Positions 9,616 through 18,106 of a DNA stretch of 64,000 bases are shown one piece after another. The translations under genes were made by a program, and so were the position numbers. Origin of the DNA: Variovorax flavidus (GTDB lineage: Bacteria; Pseudomonadota; Gammaproteobacteria; Burkholderiales; Burkholderiaceae_C); NCBI RefSeq assembly GCF_030317145.1, contig NZ_JASZYE010000001.1, positions 1,984,001-2,048,000 on the forward strand. Reading direction: 5' to 3'. The first letter of the stretch is position 1. Each line of letters opens with the position of its first letter. Under the pieces are notes generated by a model. That model was not told the DNA's origin, ran no database searches, and saw nothing but the letters and a program-made list of their open reading frames with translations.

Positions 9616-9642
9616 TAAAGATCCCGCCCCGCCGGCCGATAT
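9616..9642 (+). promoter_or_regulatory. Sigma-28 (FliA) promoter of flgMN
   Basis: The -35 element TAAAGATC (9616-9623) is followed by exactly 11 bases and then the -10 element GCCGATAT (9635-9642). This matches the enterobacterial FliA consensus TAAAGTTT-N11-GCCGATAA in spacing and in nearly every key base. The -10 ends 26 bases before the flgM start codon. This makes flgM a late gene that can respond to release of the sigma factor its own product inhibits. Confidence 0.9.
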
Positions 9643-9668
9643 ACGGGTCAGCCCTTTGAGGAACCATC

Positions 9669-9962
9669 TTGAAAATTGATCAACCCGCCCCCTCGGCAAC
9701 GCCCCTCCCCCGCACTTCCAAGGCGGTGACCGCCCCTGCGTCCGGCGCCGAAGCCACGGAGCGCGCCAAGGAGGCAGCACAAGTGTCGGGCCAGATTCAT
9801 GCCCTGCCTGCCGCACCGGGCGGCAGCGATTTCGACGCGGCACGCGTCGCGGCGATCCGCGAGGACATCCGCGCCGGCCGCTATCAGGTCAACCCAGAGC
9901 GCATCGCCAGCGGCCTGCTGGACAGCGTCCGCGATCTGCTCGATTCCAAGAAGAATCCATGA
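9669..9962 (+). CDS. flgM: Anti-sigma-28 factor FlgM (TTG start)
   Basis: FlgM binds and inhibits the flagellar sigma factor FliA until the hook is complete, and is then exported. The 97-residue protein has a disordered, Ala/Pro/Thr-rich N-terminal half. The C-terminal sigma-binding region is typical: DFDAARVAAIREDIRAGRY, then QVNPERIASGLLDSVRDLL. The start codon is TTG at 9669, supported by a GAGGAA ribosome site 5 bases upstream and by the family start MKI. A sigma-28 promoter precedes it, and flgN overlaps its stop (ATGA). Confidence 0.93.
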   Translation: MKIDQPAPSATPLPRTSKAVTAPASGAEATERAKEAAQVSGQIHALPAAPGGSDFDAARVAAIREDIRAGRYQVNPERIASGLLDSVRDLLDSKKNP

Positions 9963-10411
9963 ACACCATGCTGCTCTACCTCCACGCGGAGAAATCCTGC
10001 GTCGAGGAATTCCTCACGGTCCTGGAAACTGAAGAGCAGGCGATGTCGAATGGCCGCTTCGGCGAACTGGCGTCGATCTCGGAACAGAAGATCCAGTTGC
10101 TGGACCGCATCGCCGAACTCGACCGCCAGCGCGAAACCGCACAGGCCGCCCTGGGGTTCGAACCCGGCGCCGCCGGCGCGGACGCCGCGGCGGCCGCAGG
10201 TGGCGAAGCGACCCGCCAGGCCTGGACCGCGCTGCTGGAACTTGCCGAACGTGCCCGTGCGCTCAACCTGCGCAACGGCTCGATCGTCTATACGCACCTG
10301 GATTTCACGCAGAAGGCGCTGCACTTCCTGCAGTCCAGCGTGCAGTTGTTCTACGGTCCGGACGGCGTTCGCAAGACCTCCAGCAACGGAACGCGACTCG
10401 CCATGGGCTGA
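9959..10411 (+). CDS. flgN: Flagellar export chaperone FlgN
   Basis: FlgN is the cytoplasmic type III export chaperone for the hook-filament junction proteins FlgK and FlgL. The 150-residue protein is almost entirely alpha-helical in appearance, with EEFLTVLETEEQAMSNGRF near the N-terminus and repeated heptad-like Leu/Glu segments, as in the family. Its ATG overlaps the flgM stop codon, so translation is coupled. The flgK and flgL genes are not in this window. Confidence 0.88.
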   Translation: MNTMLLYLHAEKSCVEEFLTVLETEEQAMSNGRFGELASISEQKIQLLDRIAELDRQRETAQAALGFEPGAAGADAAAAAGGEATRQAWTALLELAERARALNLRNGSIVYTHLDFTQKALHFLQSSVQLFYGPDGVRKTSSNGTRLAMG

Positions 10412-10423
10412 TGGGGTCGCCCC

Positions 10424-10451
10424 GGCGGGCGCGCAGCGGGGTGCGCCCGCC
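10424..10451. terminator. Convergent hairpin between flgN and the MDR reductase gene
   Basis: A perfect 9-bp stem, GGCGGGCGC (10424-10432) with GCGCCCGCC (10443-10451), encloses a 10-base loop. It lies between two convergent genes and touches the stop codon of the leftward reductase gene. There is no clear T-run on either side, so it is a weak or factor-assisted bidirectional terminator at best. Confidence 0.5.
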
Positions 10452-11584
10452 TACTTGTTCGGATTGAGCAGGTACTTCTCGCCTGTCGCGTGCTTCGAAT
10501 AGACCGCGATCTCGCCCAGCCCCAGCGCCTCGACCAGCGAAACTTCCTTGGTGTAGCGGCTCGCAAAGGTCGTCTTGAGCTCCGCCGCCACACGCGCCTT
10601 CAGCTTCTGCGCCCCTTCGGCGCCGATCTTCTGGAGGAAGGGAAACAGCAGCCAGCCCCCCATGCCCCACGTCATGCCGAACCCGCGCGTGAACTCGGTG
10701 GGGCCGCGGTCCAGCCCGCCGTAGATGTAGACCTGCTTGTGGACCGTGGAGCCGTAGCGACTGTATTCCTTGGTCGTCCTGTTGATGGCCGCTTCCATGC
10801 ACGTGAGGATCTGGCCAGCCAGCTTGCCGCCGCCGATGGCGTCGAAGGCCAGCGTGGCGCCCGTGGCAGCGAGTGCGTCCGTCAGTTCCTGCATGAAGTC
10901 GGGCGACGTGGCGTTGCACACGTACTTGGCGCCGATGGCGCGCAGGATGTCCTCCTGCTCCTTCTTGCGGACGATGTTGACGAGGCCGATGCCGTCCTGG
11001 ATGCAGATCCGGTTGAGCATCTGGCCCAGGTTGGAGGCGGCTGCCGTGTGCACCAGCGCCTTGTGGCCTTCGCGGCGCATGGTCTCGACCATGCCCAGCG
11101 CCGTGAGCGGGTTGACGAAGGAGGATGCGCCTTCGGCCGGCGTCGCGCCTTCCGGCAGCGGCATGCACTGGGCGGCATCGATGCAGCGGTATTGCGTGTA
11201 CATGGCACCACCGATCATCGCGACCGTCTTGCCCAGGAGCGCCTGTGCTGCGGGCGAGGCGCCCGCAGCCACCACCACGCCGGCACCTTCGTTGCCGACC
11301 GGCATGGACTGGTCCACGCGCGCAGCCATGCTCTTCATGGCGAGTTCGGGGATGCTGGCCGTCACGACCGGCCTGGCGGCGGTGCCGGAAGCCTTTGCGG
11401 TCCGCAAGTCCGCGGCGCCAAAGAGCAGGCCGAGGTCGGACGGGTTCATGGGCGCGGCCTCCACACGGACGACGACTTCGTTCGCCGCTGGCTGCGGGAC
11501 CGGCTCCTCCTGCAACGACAGTTCAAGTTCGCCGTTGTTGCGGACCAGGGTACGGATCTGGAGCGTTGTAGCGGGCTGGGTCAT
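10451..11584 (-). CDS. MDR-superfamily oxidoreductase (quinone/enoyl reductase-like)
   Basis: Medium-chain dehydrogenase/reductase that probably uses NADPH to reduce a quinone or an activated double bond. From the ATG at 11582-11584 it has 377 residues. The N-terminal GroES-like domain includes PQPAANEVVVRVEAAPMNPS and GNEGAGVVVAAG. The Rossmann domain contains AASNLGQMLNRI, the modified dinucleotide motif of quinone-reductase-like members. I see no cysteine-rich structural zinc loop, so it is not a classical zinc alcohol dehydrogenase. It lies 43 bases downstream of yjjJ on the same strand and may be co-transcribed. The substrate is unknown. Confidence 0.8.
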   Translation of the reverse strand: MTQPATTLQIRTLVRNNGELELSLQEEPVPQPAANEVVVRVEAAPMNPSDLGLLFGAADLRTAKASGTAARPVVTASIPELAMKSMAARVDQSMPVGNEGAGVVVAAGASPAAQALLGKTVAMIGGAMYTQYRCIDAAQCMPLPEGATPAEGASSFVNPLTALGMVETMRREGHKALVHTAAASNLGQMLNRICIQDGIGLVNIVRKKEQEDILRAIGAKYVCNATSPDFMQELTDALAATGATLAFDAIGGGKLAGQILTCMEAAINRTTKEYSRYGSTVHKQVYIYGGLDRGPTEFTRGFGMTWGMGGWLLFPFLQKIGAEGAQKLKARVAAELKTTFASRYTKEVSLVEALGLGEIAVYSKHATGEKYLLNPNK

Positions 11585-11627
11585 GGGGGTCTCCGAGGCT
11601 GGGGGCGGCCAGTATAGGAGTGCCGGA

Positions 11628-13007
11628 TCAGACCTGCTCGGCGCGCTCCAGGAGCAGGCGTGCGTTGGCGGCAGCGAGGGTTCTAAATGCTTCGCTGATG
11701 CGCTTGTCGCTGGAAACACGAGTCCAGAACAGGTGGGCGGTCTCGCAAGCCGCGGCCCACACTTCGCGCTGCGAGGGCAACGGCAGCGGCGGCTCGAAGA
11801 CCCGCGGAGGAACCTCGCCGCCCGGCAGCGGCGCATAGAGCATCGGCACCATGTCATAGACCGGCGCCAGCACCAACGCCCCCTGCGGCCTGAAGCTGAG
11901 GTTGCCCAGATGCATGTCGCTGTTGGCGATCAACCGGCCGAACCACCAGAGATGCTGGATGCGGCCCTCGTCGTCGGCCGAAAGCAGCTTGGCGCGGACG
12001 AGCTGGCCCGCAATCCGGGTCCAGTCCATCGAACTGTCGCCGATCAATGCAGCATTGACCGTGTCGAGGCTGCAGAGACGACTCCTGCCGAACATGCCAA
12101 GACGATCGAAGCGCTCCACCTCCAGAAAGGTGCGGCCCGCATGCGTGACCACACGGCTTCTCGCACTCTCGATGCCGCGCAAGGTGGCGCAGCACTCCAG
12201 CGCCAGGTGTTCCGTGACCAGCAGGTCGGCCCAACGCCGGACCGCGGGCGAGCCATCGGCGCCGGAGAACTTCACGAGCACATGGGGTGTCGCTTGCGCT
12301 TCCAGGTTGCGCAGCGCCGCGAACTTCGGAAACTCGCCGCCGGCGCTCGATCCCGGCACGCCAGCCGCAATCGCATGCTCGGCCAACTGCGCGTAGGCGG
12401 GGCCCGCCTTCGATCCCCTGAGCGGCTCGGGCGGTGCGATCTTGCCCTGAAGCCAGCGCTCGTAGGCCGGGTCGCCGAGGATCAGGCTGCCGCTCACGTC
12501 CCAGCCGCTGCGGCTCAGCACGAACAGGATGTCGTCGTCCGACCACTCGCCCGGATCGGCAGGAACGGCGAGCTGACGATGCTCCGCGCGAGCGAACTGG
12601 CGCCCCATATAGCCCTGTGGACGCATGTCGTAGAGCGGGTACGGGAGCCCGTCCCACCAGCCATCGCGCGATTCGTCATTCACGGGCCACCCGGCATCCG
12701 CGATGTTCATGAGAGTGCCTTGCGGCGAGACCGGCGTGAGCTGGCTGACGAGTTCGGCCCGGCCTTCGGAATCGATCTCGTACAAGGGCAGACTGGCCAT
12801 GTCGCCCCGTAACGGGCGGCGCAAGGCGTAGCGCGCGCGGCGTGCCTTGCCGCTGCTCACCAGCCGGTCCTGAAGTTCCGCAAGGAGGCGATGGAGCGTC
12901 GGGACACTGACACCGACCGCTTCGGCAAGGTCGGCTGCGCTCACCATCGGCCGCCGGGCGAGCACGGCAGCCAACTGGTCGCGCGCGACTTGATTGCGAA
13001 CTCGCAT
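11628..13007 (-). CDS. yjjJ: HipA-family kinase toxin, YjjJ type, with fused winged helix
   Basis: HipA-like Ser/Thr kinases act as toxins that phosphorylate translation components. This 459-residue protein is the YjjJ form, in which an N-terminal DNA-binding winged helix (about residues 8-60, LAEAVGVSVPTLHRLLAELQ) is fused to the kinase. Kinase landmarks are intact: GGEFPKF at 223-229, the VKF strand with Lys246, the catalytic loop NSDMHLGN at 362-369 (Asp364), and YDM with Asp385 as the metal ligand. No separate hipB gene is adjacent. The short, A/T-rich region upstream holds a perfect inverted repeat that could be its own operator. The family assignment is firm, but targets and toxicity here are inferred. 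Confidence 0.88.
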   Translation of the reverse strand: MRVRNQVARDQLAAVLARRPMVSAADLAEAVGVSVPTLHRLLAELQDRLVSSGKARRARYALRRPLRGDMASLPLYEIDSEGRAELVSQLTPVSPQGTLMNIADAGWPVNDESRDGWWDGLPYPLYDMRPQGYMGRQFARAEHRQLAVPADPGEWSDDDILFVLSRSGWDVSGSLILGDPAYERWLQGKIAPPEPLRGSKAGPAYAQLAEHAIAAGVPGSSAGGEFPKFAALRNLEAQATPHVLVKFSGADGSPAVRRWADLLVTEHLALECCATLRGIESARSRVVTHAGRTFLEVERFDRLGMFGRSRLCSLDTVNAALIGDSSMDWTRIAGQLVRAKLLSADDEGRIQHLWWFGRLIANSDMHLGNLSFRPQGALVLAPVYDMVPMLYAPLPGGEVPPRVFEPPLPLPSQREVWAAACETAHLFWTRVSSDKRISEAFRTLAAANARLLLERAEQV

Positions 13008-13014
13008 GCTCTTT

Positions 13015-13093
13015 ATGAGAAGATTAATGAGAAGATACTTCTCATTCTCTCACAGAGAGAAATTCAGTAGTTTTGCGATTATTTTGAGAAGAT
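13015..13093. promoter_or_regulatory. Candidate operator/promoter of yjjJ: inverted and direct TGAGAAG repeats
   Basis: Just upstream of yjjJ lies an unusually A/T-rich stretch. It contains a perfect 9-bp inverted repeat, AATGAGAAG (13026-13034) and CTTCTCATT (13038-13046), separated by ATA. Two further direct copies of TGAGAAGAT lie at 13016-13024 and 13085-13093. A smaller TCTCT-CAC-AGAGA repeat lies at 13046-13058. The arrangement suggests a multi-site operator for the winged helix fused to the kinase, so the gene may be autoregulated without a HipB partner. Confidence 0.55.
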
Positions 13094-13111
13094 CAGTGGC
13101 AGCTTTTGGCG

Positions 13112-14425
13112 TCAGGGTGCCAGATCCGCCGCCCCCGCATCCGGATAGGCCAGCACCCTGTCGATCCGCTTGCCATCCAGCCCGGCGACCTCGAAGCACC
13201 AGCCAGCGCAGTCGATGCGCTCGCCGACCTCCGGCAGTTGGCCGGAGACGAACATCAGCAGGCCTGCCACGGTGTTGTAGCGGCCGCGGTCCTCGTCCGG
13301 CAGTTCCCGGATCCCGAGCCGCGCGCGCAGTTCGGACACGGGCATCAGGCCGTCGAGCTCCCATACGCCATCCGGACGCTCTCGCGCCCAGGCCTCGTCG
13401 TGGGTGGCGACCTGCAACTCGCCGGTGATGGCTTCGAGCAGGTCGCGCGGTGTCATCAGGCCCTGCACGACGCCGTATTCGTCGACCACGAACACGAGCC
13501 GGCCGGCGCGCGAGCGGAACTGCTCCAGCAGTTCCATGCCTGTCAGCGTCTCGGGCACGAACACGGCCGGTTGCACGACCTGTTCGACCGATCCCTCATG
13601 ATCGGGACCCAGCCTGAGCAGTTGAGCAACGCTCACCACCCCGACGACGTCGTCCAGTGAATTGCGGCACACGGGATACCACGAATGGACCAGGTTGAGC
13701 GCACCGGCGGCCGACACCTTCTGCAGGCACTGGGCAATGGTGAAGGAGGCTTCGAGCCACTCGATGTCGGCGCGCGGAACCATCAGCGAAGTGAGCCGGC
13801 GGTCGTCCAGGTGAAACACGTTGCGCACCATCTGGTGCTCGTGCATCTCGATCACGCCTGCATCGACGCCCTCTTCCAGGCTGGCGGAGATTTCTTCCTC
13901 GGTCACCACTCGCGCGGCGTTCGAGTCGATGCGCAGCAGCTTGAGCACGGCGGCCGTCGCACCCGACAGCAGCAGCACGAAAGGCTTGGCCGCCGTGGCG
14001 AGGCCGCGCATGGGACGCGCAACATAGCGCGCGACCGGCTCCGGGTAGAGCTGGCCGATGCGCTTGGGCACCAGTTCCCCGAAGATGATCGTGAAGAAGG
14101 TGATGCAGGTCACCACCAGCGCCGTCGAGGCAATGCTGGCCGTGCCGCTGCCCATGCCGACCTTGCGCATCCACACTGCCAGCGGCTCCGCGAACGCGGC
14201 TTCGCCGACGATGCCGCTCAGCATGCCGATGGAGGTGATCCCGATCTGAACGCTCGACAGGAACTGCGTCGGGTCCTGCATGAGCTTGAGCGCCGCGGCG
14301 GCGCCCGCGTCCCCCGTTTCGGCCAGCGCAGCAAGGCGCGCGCGACGGCTGGTGGAGAGGGCCATTTCGGACATTGCGAACACCGCGTTGAGCGTGGTCA
14401 GCAAAGCCAGGAGGAAAACATCCAT
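13112..14425 (-). CDS. CNNM/CorC-family membrane transporter (hemolysin-like)
   Basis: Membrane protein of the DUF21-CBS-CorC/HlyC family, linked to Mg2+/Co2+ efflux or polyamine transport. The 437-residue protein starts with a DUF21 domain of about four membrane helices (LLALLTTLNAVFAMSEMALS, FLSSVQIGITSIGMLSGI, ALVVTCITFFTIIFGELVPK). A CBS pair follows at about residues 210-340 (LMVPRADIEWLEASF, LVFVVDEYGVVQGLMTPRD). The protein ends with a CorC/HlyC-type C-terminal domain (RYNTVAGLLMFVSGQLPEVG). Its start is only 23 bases from the divergent apaH start. A PaeA/YtfL-like role is possible, but substrate cannot be read from sequence. Confidence 0.88.
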   Translation of the reverse strand: MDVFLLALLTTLNAVFAMSEMALSTSRRARLAALAETGDAGAAAALKLMQDPTQFLSSVQIGITSIGMLSGIVGEAAFAEPLAVWMRKVGMGSGTASIASTALVVTCITFFTIIFGELVPKRIGQLYPEPVARYVARPMRGLATAAKPFVLLLSGATAAVLKLLRIDSNAARVVTEEEISASLEEGVDAGVIEMHEHQMVRNVFHLDDRRLTSLMVPRADIEWLEASFTIAQCLQKVSAAGALNLVHSWYPVCRNSLDDVVGVVSVAQLLRLGPDHEGSVEQVVQPAVFVPETLTGMELLEQFRSRAGRLVFVVDEYGVVQGLMTPRDLLEAITGELQVATHDEAWARERPDGVWELDGLMPVSELRARLGIRELPDEDRGRYNTVAGLLMFVSGQLPEVGERIDCAGWCFEVAGLDGKRIDRVLAYPDAGAADLAP

Positions 14426-14448
14426 GAACGCGGGAGAGAATGGGGATC

Positions 14449-15291
14449 ATGGCACTTTACTTGATCGGTGACGTGCAGGGCTGCGACGGGCCACTGCAGC
14501 GCCTCCTGGACGACATCGCCTTCTCTCCCAGCCGCGACACGCTGATCGTGCTCGGCGACCTGGTCAATCGCGGCCCCGCTTCGGCGGACGTGTTGCGCCG
14601 CATGCAGCGCCTCGGCGCCTCGGCGCGAAGCCTGCTGGGCAACCACGACCTGCATCTGCTAGGCGTGGTCCACGGTGCGCGCAAGGCCGGCCGCAAGGAC
14701 ACGCTTGCCAGCGTGCTGGAGGCGCCCGACCGCGACGCCATGCTCGACTGGCTGCGCCATCAGCACATGGCGCTTCACCAGACGATCGGCGGCGGCGATC
14801 TGTTGATGGTGCACGCGGGCGTGCTGCCGCAGTGGCGCATCAGCGATACCTTGTCGCTCGCCGCCGAGGTCGAATCGGTGCTGCGCGGACCGGCGTTGCA
14901 CGAGTTCCTGCAGACGATGTACGGCAACGAGCCGGCGCAATGGAACGATACGCTGACCGGCAGCGCGCGGCTGCGCGTCATCGTCAACGCGCTGACGCGG
15001 CTGCGCTTTTGCACCGCAGAGGGCGTGATGGAGTTCGAGAGCAAGGACGGCGCCGGAGCGGCACCCGAGGGCTACATGCCCTGGTTCGACGTGCCCGGTC
15101 GCCAAACGGCCGATGCCACGGTGGCGTGCGGCCACTGGTCGACGCTGGGCTGGGTCTCACGACCCGACCTGCTGTCGACCGACACCGGTTGCGTGTGGGG
15201 CGGCTGCCTGAGCGCCGTGCGCATCGGCGCGACGCCACAGGAGCGGGAGTTGATTCAGGTCAAGTGCCCGCAGGCACAGAAACCAGGCTGA
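14449..15291 (+). CDS. apaH: Symmetrical bis(5'-nucleosyl)-tetraphosphatase ApaH
   Basis: ApaH cleaves diadenosine tetraphosphate to two ADP and also removes Np4 caps from RNA. From the ATG at 14449 the protein has 280 residues. It shows the metallophosphatase motifs in order: YLIGDVQGC, VLGDLVNRGP, LLGNHDLHL and a later VHAGVLPQW, followed by CGHWSTLGW and CVWGG. I chose MALYLIGD because the GGGAGAG ribosome site (14432-14438) is well spaced for it and too close to the ATG at 14440. It diverges from the CNNM gene and converges on rhlE with only 12 bases between stops. Confidence 0.95.
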   Translation: MALYLIGDVQGCDGPLQRLLDDIAFSPSRDTLIVLGDLVNRGPASADVLRRMQRLGASARSLLGNHDLHLLGVVHGARKAGRKDTLASVLEAPDRDAMLDWLRHQHMALHQTIGGGDLLMVHAGVLPQWRISDTLSLAAEVESVLRGPALHEFLQTMYGNEPAQWNDTLTGSARLRVIVNALTRLRFCTAEGVMEFESKDGAGAAPEGYMPWFDVPGRQTADATVACGHWSTLGWVSRPDLLSTDTGCVWGGCLSAVRIGATPQERELIQVKCPQAQKPG

Positions 15292-15303
15292 GACGGCCCG
15301 TGC

Positions 15304-16770
15304 TCAACCGGGTTCGGCGCTCTTGAACAGAGCCGGAACCTTGCGCTTGGTCTTGATGTTGCTGGAGATACCGCGCGCTGGCGTGGTCTTCGCTGCGGCT
15401 TCCCAGGCGGGAGCAGCCTCGCGATCCGGCGTCTCATAGGGTTGCTCGAAGAAGGGATCGCGCGGCGCGGCGGGCGCGCGGTGCGGACGACCACCGCGCA
15501 CGGGGCGGGCCTCGCTGCGTTCGCGGGGGCGGTCCAGCGTGTCGAGCACGTCGCGCGCATCGCCCGCCTCGCCCTCTTCGCGCCAATGGCGGCGCCCGTC
15601 GTTGATGCGGCCGCGCGGGCGGTCTTCCTCGAACTCGATCGCCTCGAGTTCGATCTTCTTCTTGATCAGCTTCTCGATGTCGGCGACCAGGCGCACATCG
15701 TTGCCGCCGCTGGCAAAGCTCACGGCCAGGCCCGACGCGCCGGCACGGCCGGTGCGGCCGATGCGGTGCACGTAGTCCTCGGCATTGAACGGGATGTCGA
15801 AGTTGAAGACGGCCGGGACATCCTTGATGTCGAGGCCGCGAGCGGCGACGTCGGTCGCCACCAGCAGGTCGACCTCGCCGGCCTTGAAGGCTGCGAGCGC
15901 CTTGAGGCGCTCGTCCTGGCTCTTGTCGCCGTGCAGCGCAGTGGTCTTGAGCCCCTCGCGTTCCAGCGAACGCGCAAGGCGCGCGCAGCCCAGCTTGCTG
16001 TTGACGAACACGAAGGCCTGGGTGATGCCGCGCTGACGAACGATCTGCTTGAGAGCACGGCGCTTGTCGTCGTCGCTCACGCTGTAGAAGCGCTGCTCCA
16101 CCGTCGAGGCCGTTTCGTTCGGCCGGGCCACTTCGATCGTGACCGGGTTCTGCAGGTAGCTGCCGGCCAGCCGCTTGATTTCGGGCGAGAAGGTTGCCGA
16201 GAACAGCAGCGTGGTGCGCTGCTTGGGCAGGTAGGAGAGGATGCGCTGCAGATCCGGCAGGAAGCCGATGTCCAGCATGCGGTCGGCCTCATCGAGCACG
16301 ACGTACTCGACCTGGTTGAGCACCGCGTTCTTGGCCTCGATGTGGTCGAGCAGCCGTCCCGGAGTCGCGACCAGCACCTCGACGCCCTTCTTGAGCTCGA
16401 GGGTCTGGGGCTTCATGTCGATGCCGCCGAACACCACCGCACTGCGCAGGTTGGTGTATTTGGCATAGAGCTTGACCTGCTGGGCAACCTGGTCGGCCAG
16501 TTCGCGCGTGGGCAGCAGCACCAGGGCGCGCACCGGATGGCGCGCAGGCGAGGTCGAGCTGTTCTCGTGCTTGAGCATCCGCTGCAGCAGCGGCAGCGAG
16601 AACGCGGCCGTCTTGCCGGTGCCGGTTTGCGCCGCACCCATCACGTCCTGGCCCGCCAGAACCACCGGAATGGCCTGTTCCTGGATGGGCGTCATGGTCT
16701 CGTAGCCCATTTCGGCTACGGCACGCGCCAGCGGTTCGGCCAGGGAGAGATTGGAGAAAGAGCTTGTCAT
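15304..16770 (-). CDS. rhlE: DEAD-box RNA helicase, RhlE type
   Basis: ATP-dependent RNA helicase of the RhlE subgroup, acting in ribosome assembly or RNA decay. From the ATG at 16768-16770 it has 488 residues. The Q-motif (MTPIQEQAIPV), walker A AQTGTGKTAAF, DEAD motif VLDEADRM, SAT (FSATFSPEI) and helicase C motifs ARGLDIKDV and HRIGRTGRAG are all present. The C-terminal tail (from about residue 385) is basic and rich in Arg and Pro, as in RhlE proteins. An in-frame start 48 bases upstream is rejected because it lies in repeat copy C. A GAGGG ribosome site precedes the chosen ATG. Confidence 0.93.
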   Translation of the reverse strand: MTSSFSNLSLAEPLARAVAEMGYETMTPIQEQAIPVVLAGQDVMGAAQTGTGKTAAFSLPLLQRMLKHENSSTSPARHPVRALVLLPTRELADQVAQQVKLYAKYTNLRSAVVFGGIDMKPQTLELKKGVEVLVATPGRLLDHIEAKNAVLNQVEYVVLDEADRMLDIGFLPDLQRILSYLPKQRTTLLFSATFSPEIKRLAGSYLQNPVTIEVARPNETASTVEQRFYSVSDDDKRRALKQIVRQRGITQAFVFVNSKLGCARLARSLEREGLKTTALHGDKSQDERLKALAAFKAGEVDLLVATDVAARGLDIKDVPAVFNFDIPFNAEDYVHRIGRTGRAGASGLAVSFASGGNDVRLVADIEKLIKKKIELEAIEFEEDRPRGRINDGRRHWREEGEAGDARDVLDTLDRPRERSEARPVRGGRPHRAPAAPRDPFFEQPYETPDREAAPAWEAAAKTTPARGISSNIKTKRKVPALFKSAEPG

Positions 16771-16797
16771 TAAGCCCTCTATTGTCGCATTTATGCT

Positions 16798-16888
16798 CCC
16801 CCCCAGGCTTTTGCGCACTTCGTGTCGCGTCGCCTACCCCCTGCCGGGGGCAACACCTGCGGCCCGGCGCGGCCGGTTCCGCGGTGTT
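16798..16888 (-). repeat. Dispersed hairpin repeat, copy C (upstream of rhlE)
   Basis: Read leftward, the 37-nt hairpin (16852-16888) has outer arms AACACC/GGTGTT, inner arms GCGG/CCGC, and CCGGCC/GGCCGG-type pairing around a CGC loop. It is followed by CCCCCGGCAGGGGG and the tail ending in a run of G. It lies in the same orientation as rhlE, and its G-run ends 28 bases before the start codon. It separates rhlE from the upstream ypfJ-like gene. Confidence 0.9.
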
Positions 16889-16917
16889 TTTGGACTCCGG
16901 TGGTTAGACCCTTCGGG

Positions 16918-17793
16918 CTACAGGTTTTTGGCCGCGAAGGTGTCGCAATCCTGGAGATTTCCGGTCTTGTAGCCGATGCCGAACCAGCGTTGGCGCTGGG
17001 CACTGGTGCCGTGGGTGAAGCTGTCGGGCACGACCGCGCGGCCGGCGGAACGTTGGAGGGCATCGTCGCCGATCTTCTGGGCGGCGTTCATGGCGGCTTC
17101 GATGTCGCCGGGGTCCAGCCATTGCTTGGACTGCTGGGAATGGTGGGCCCAGACGCCGGCGAGGCAGTCGGCCTGCAGCTCGACGCGGACGCTGATGGCG
17201 TTGTTCTGCGCCTGGGTGAGGCGGCCGCGCATCTGGTCGACCTTGCCGGTGATGCCCAGTTCGTCCTGCACGTGGTGGCCGATCTCGTGCGCGATGACGT
17301 AGGCCTGCGCGAAGACGCCCGGCGCGCCGAGCTGATTCTTCAGGGTGTCGAAGAAGCCGAGGTCGATGTAGACCTTCTTGTCGCCAGGGCAATAGAACGG
17401 GCCCATGGCCGACTGGCCGGTGCCGCAGGCCGTCGGCGTCGCGCCGCGGAAGAGCACCAGTTTCGGGGTCGAGTAGGAGTCGCCGTGCTGCCGGAAGATG
17501 TCGCTCCAGACGACTTCGGTGTTCTTCAGCACGGTCGAGACGAAGGCCGCTTCCCGGTCATTGGCGGGCGGCGGGTGCGCCGGGCCTTGCTGGACCTGCG
17601 GGGCCGGCTCGCCGCCGCTCAGCAGCCCCAGGACCGTGAGCGGGTTGATGCCGAATATCCAGCCTGCGATCAGCGCCACGGCCACGGTGCCGATGCCCAC
17701 GCTGCGCCCGCCGATCGGGAATCCGCCCCCTCCACCGCCACCATCACGCCGATCTTCGACGTTGTCGGATTGCTCGTTGCCTTCCCATCTCAT
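16918..17793 (-). CDS. ypfJ: Neutral zinc metallopeptidase, YpfJ family
   Basis: Membrane-anchored putative zinc metallopeptidase. The 291-residue protein has a charged N-terminus with a Gly run, one membrane helix (GIGTVAVALIAGWIFGI) and a large periplasmic domain. That domain contains the HExxH zinc motif in VIAHEIGHHVQ at about residues 188-198. A downstream ELQADCLAGVWA segment supplies the third ligand expected for this family. FCPGD-like FYCPGDKKVYIDL is also typical. Its cellular role is unknown. A small membrane-protein gene follows upstream on the same strand. Confidence 0.9.
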   Translation of the reverse strand: MRWEGNEQSDNVEDRRDGGGGGGGFPIGGRSVGIGTVAVALIAGWIFGINPLTVLGLLSGGEPAPQVQQGPAHPPPANDREAAFVSTVLKNTEVVWSDIFRQHGDSYSTPKLVLFRGATPTACGTGQSAMGPFYCPGDKKVYIDLGFFDTLKNQLGAPGVFAQAYVIAHEIGHHVQDELGITGKVDQMRGRLTQAQNNAISVRVELQADCLAGVWAHHSQQSKQWLDPGDIEAAMNAAQKIGDDALQRSAGRAVVPDSFTHGTSAQRQRWFGIGYKTGNLQDCDTFAAKNL

Positions 17794-17842
17794 GTCGCAC
17801 TCCTTGCCGCTATCCGGGCGGCGGTCGCAGGATGGTACGCGC

Positions 17843-18106
17843 TCAGCGAGAGACCACGTATCCGACGTTCATGATGCCGTCGCGGGCACTGGCACGGGCC
17901 AGGGCGGCGCTGCTTGCATCGTTCTTTTCGGCATTCGCGGCGGCGAGCGTGGCGCGCTCCTGCGCGTAGTGCGCCTCGGCCTTCTGCACCTGTGACCGCG
18001 TCACGACGACCATGGCCACGACCTGCACCAGCGCGATCGCGGCCAGGACGGCGAGCAGCAGACGGCGATAGGGGTGCATCTCACGCAGGGTCTGGAATAT
18101 CGACAT
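17843..18106 (-). CDS. Small single-helix membrane protein, unknown function
   Basis: An 87-residue protein beginning MSIFQTLREMHPYRRLLLAV. One strong membrane helix (LLLAVLAAIALVQVVAMVVV) is followed by an Ala/Glu/Lys-rich helical segment that could form a coiled coil, and then a short tail. It lies 50 bases upstream of the ypfJ-like gene on the same strand and may be its operon partner. A ribosome site (GGAGCGAG) lies just upstream of the ATG at 18104-18106. I do not recognise a family. Confidence 0.6.
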   Translation of the reverse strand: MSIFQTLREMHPYRRLLLAVLAAIALVQVVAMVVVTRSQVQKAEAHYAQERATLAAANAEKNDASSAALARASARDGIMNVGYVVSR

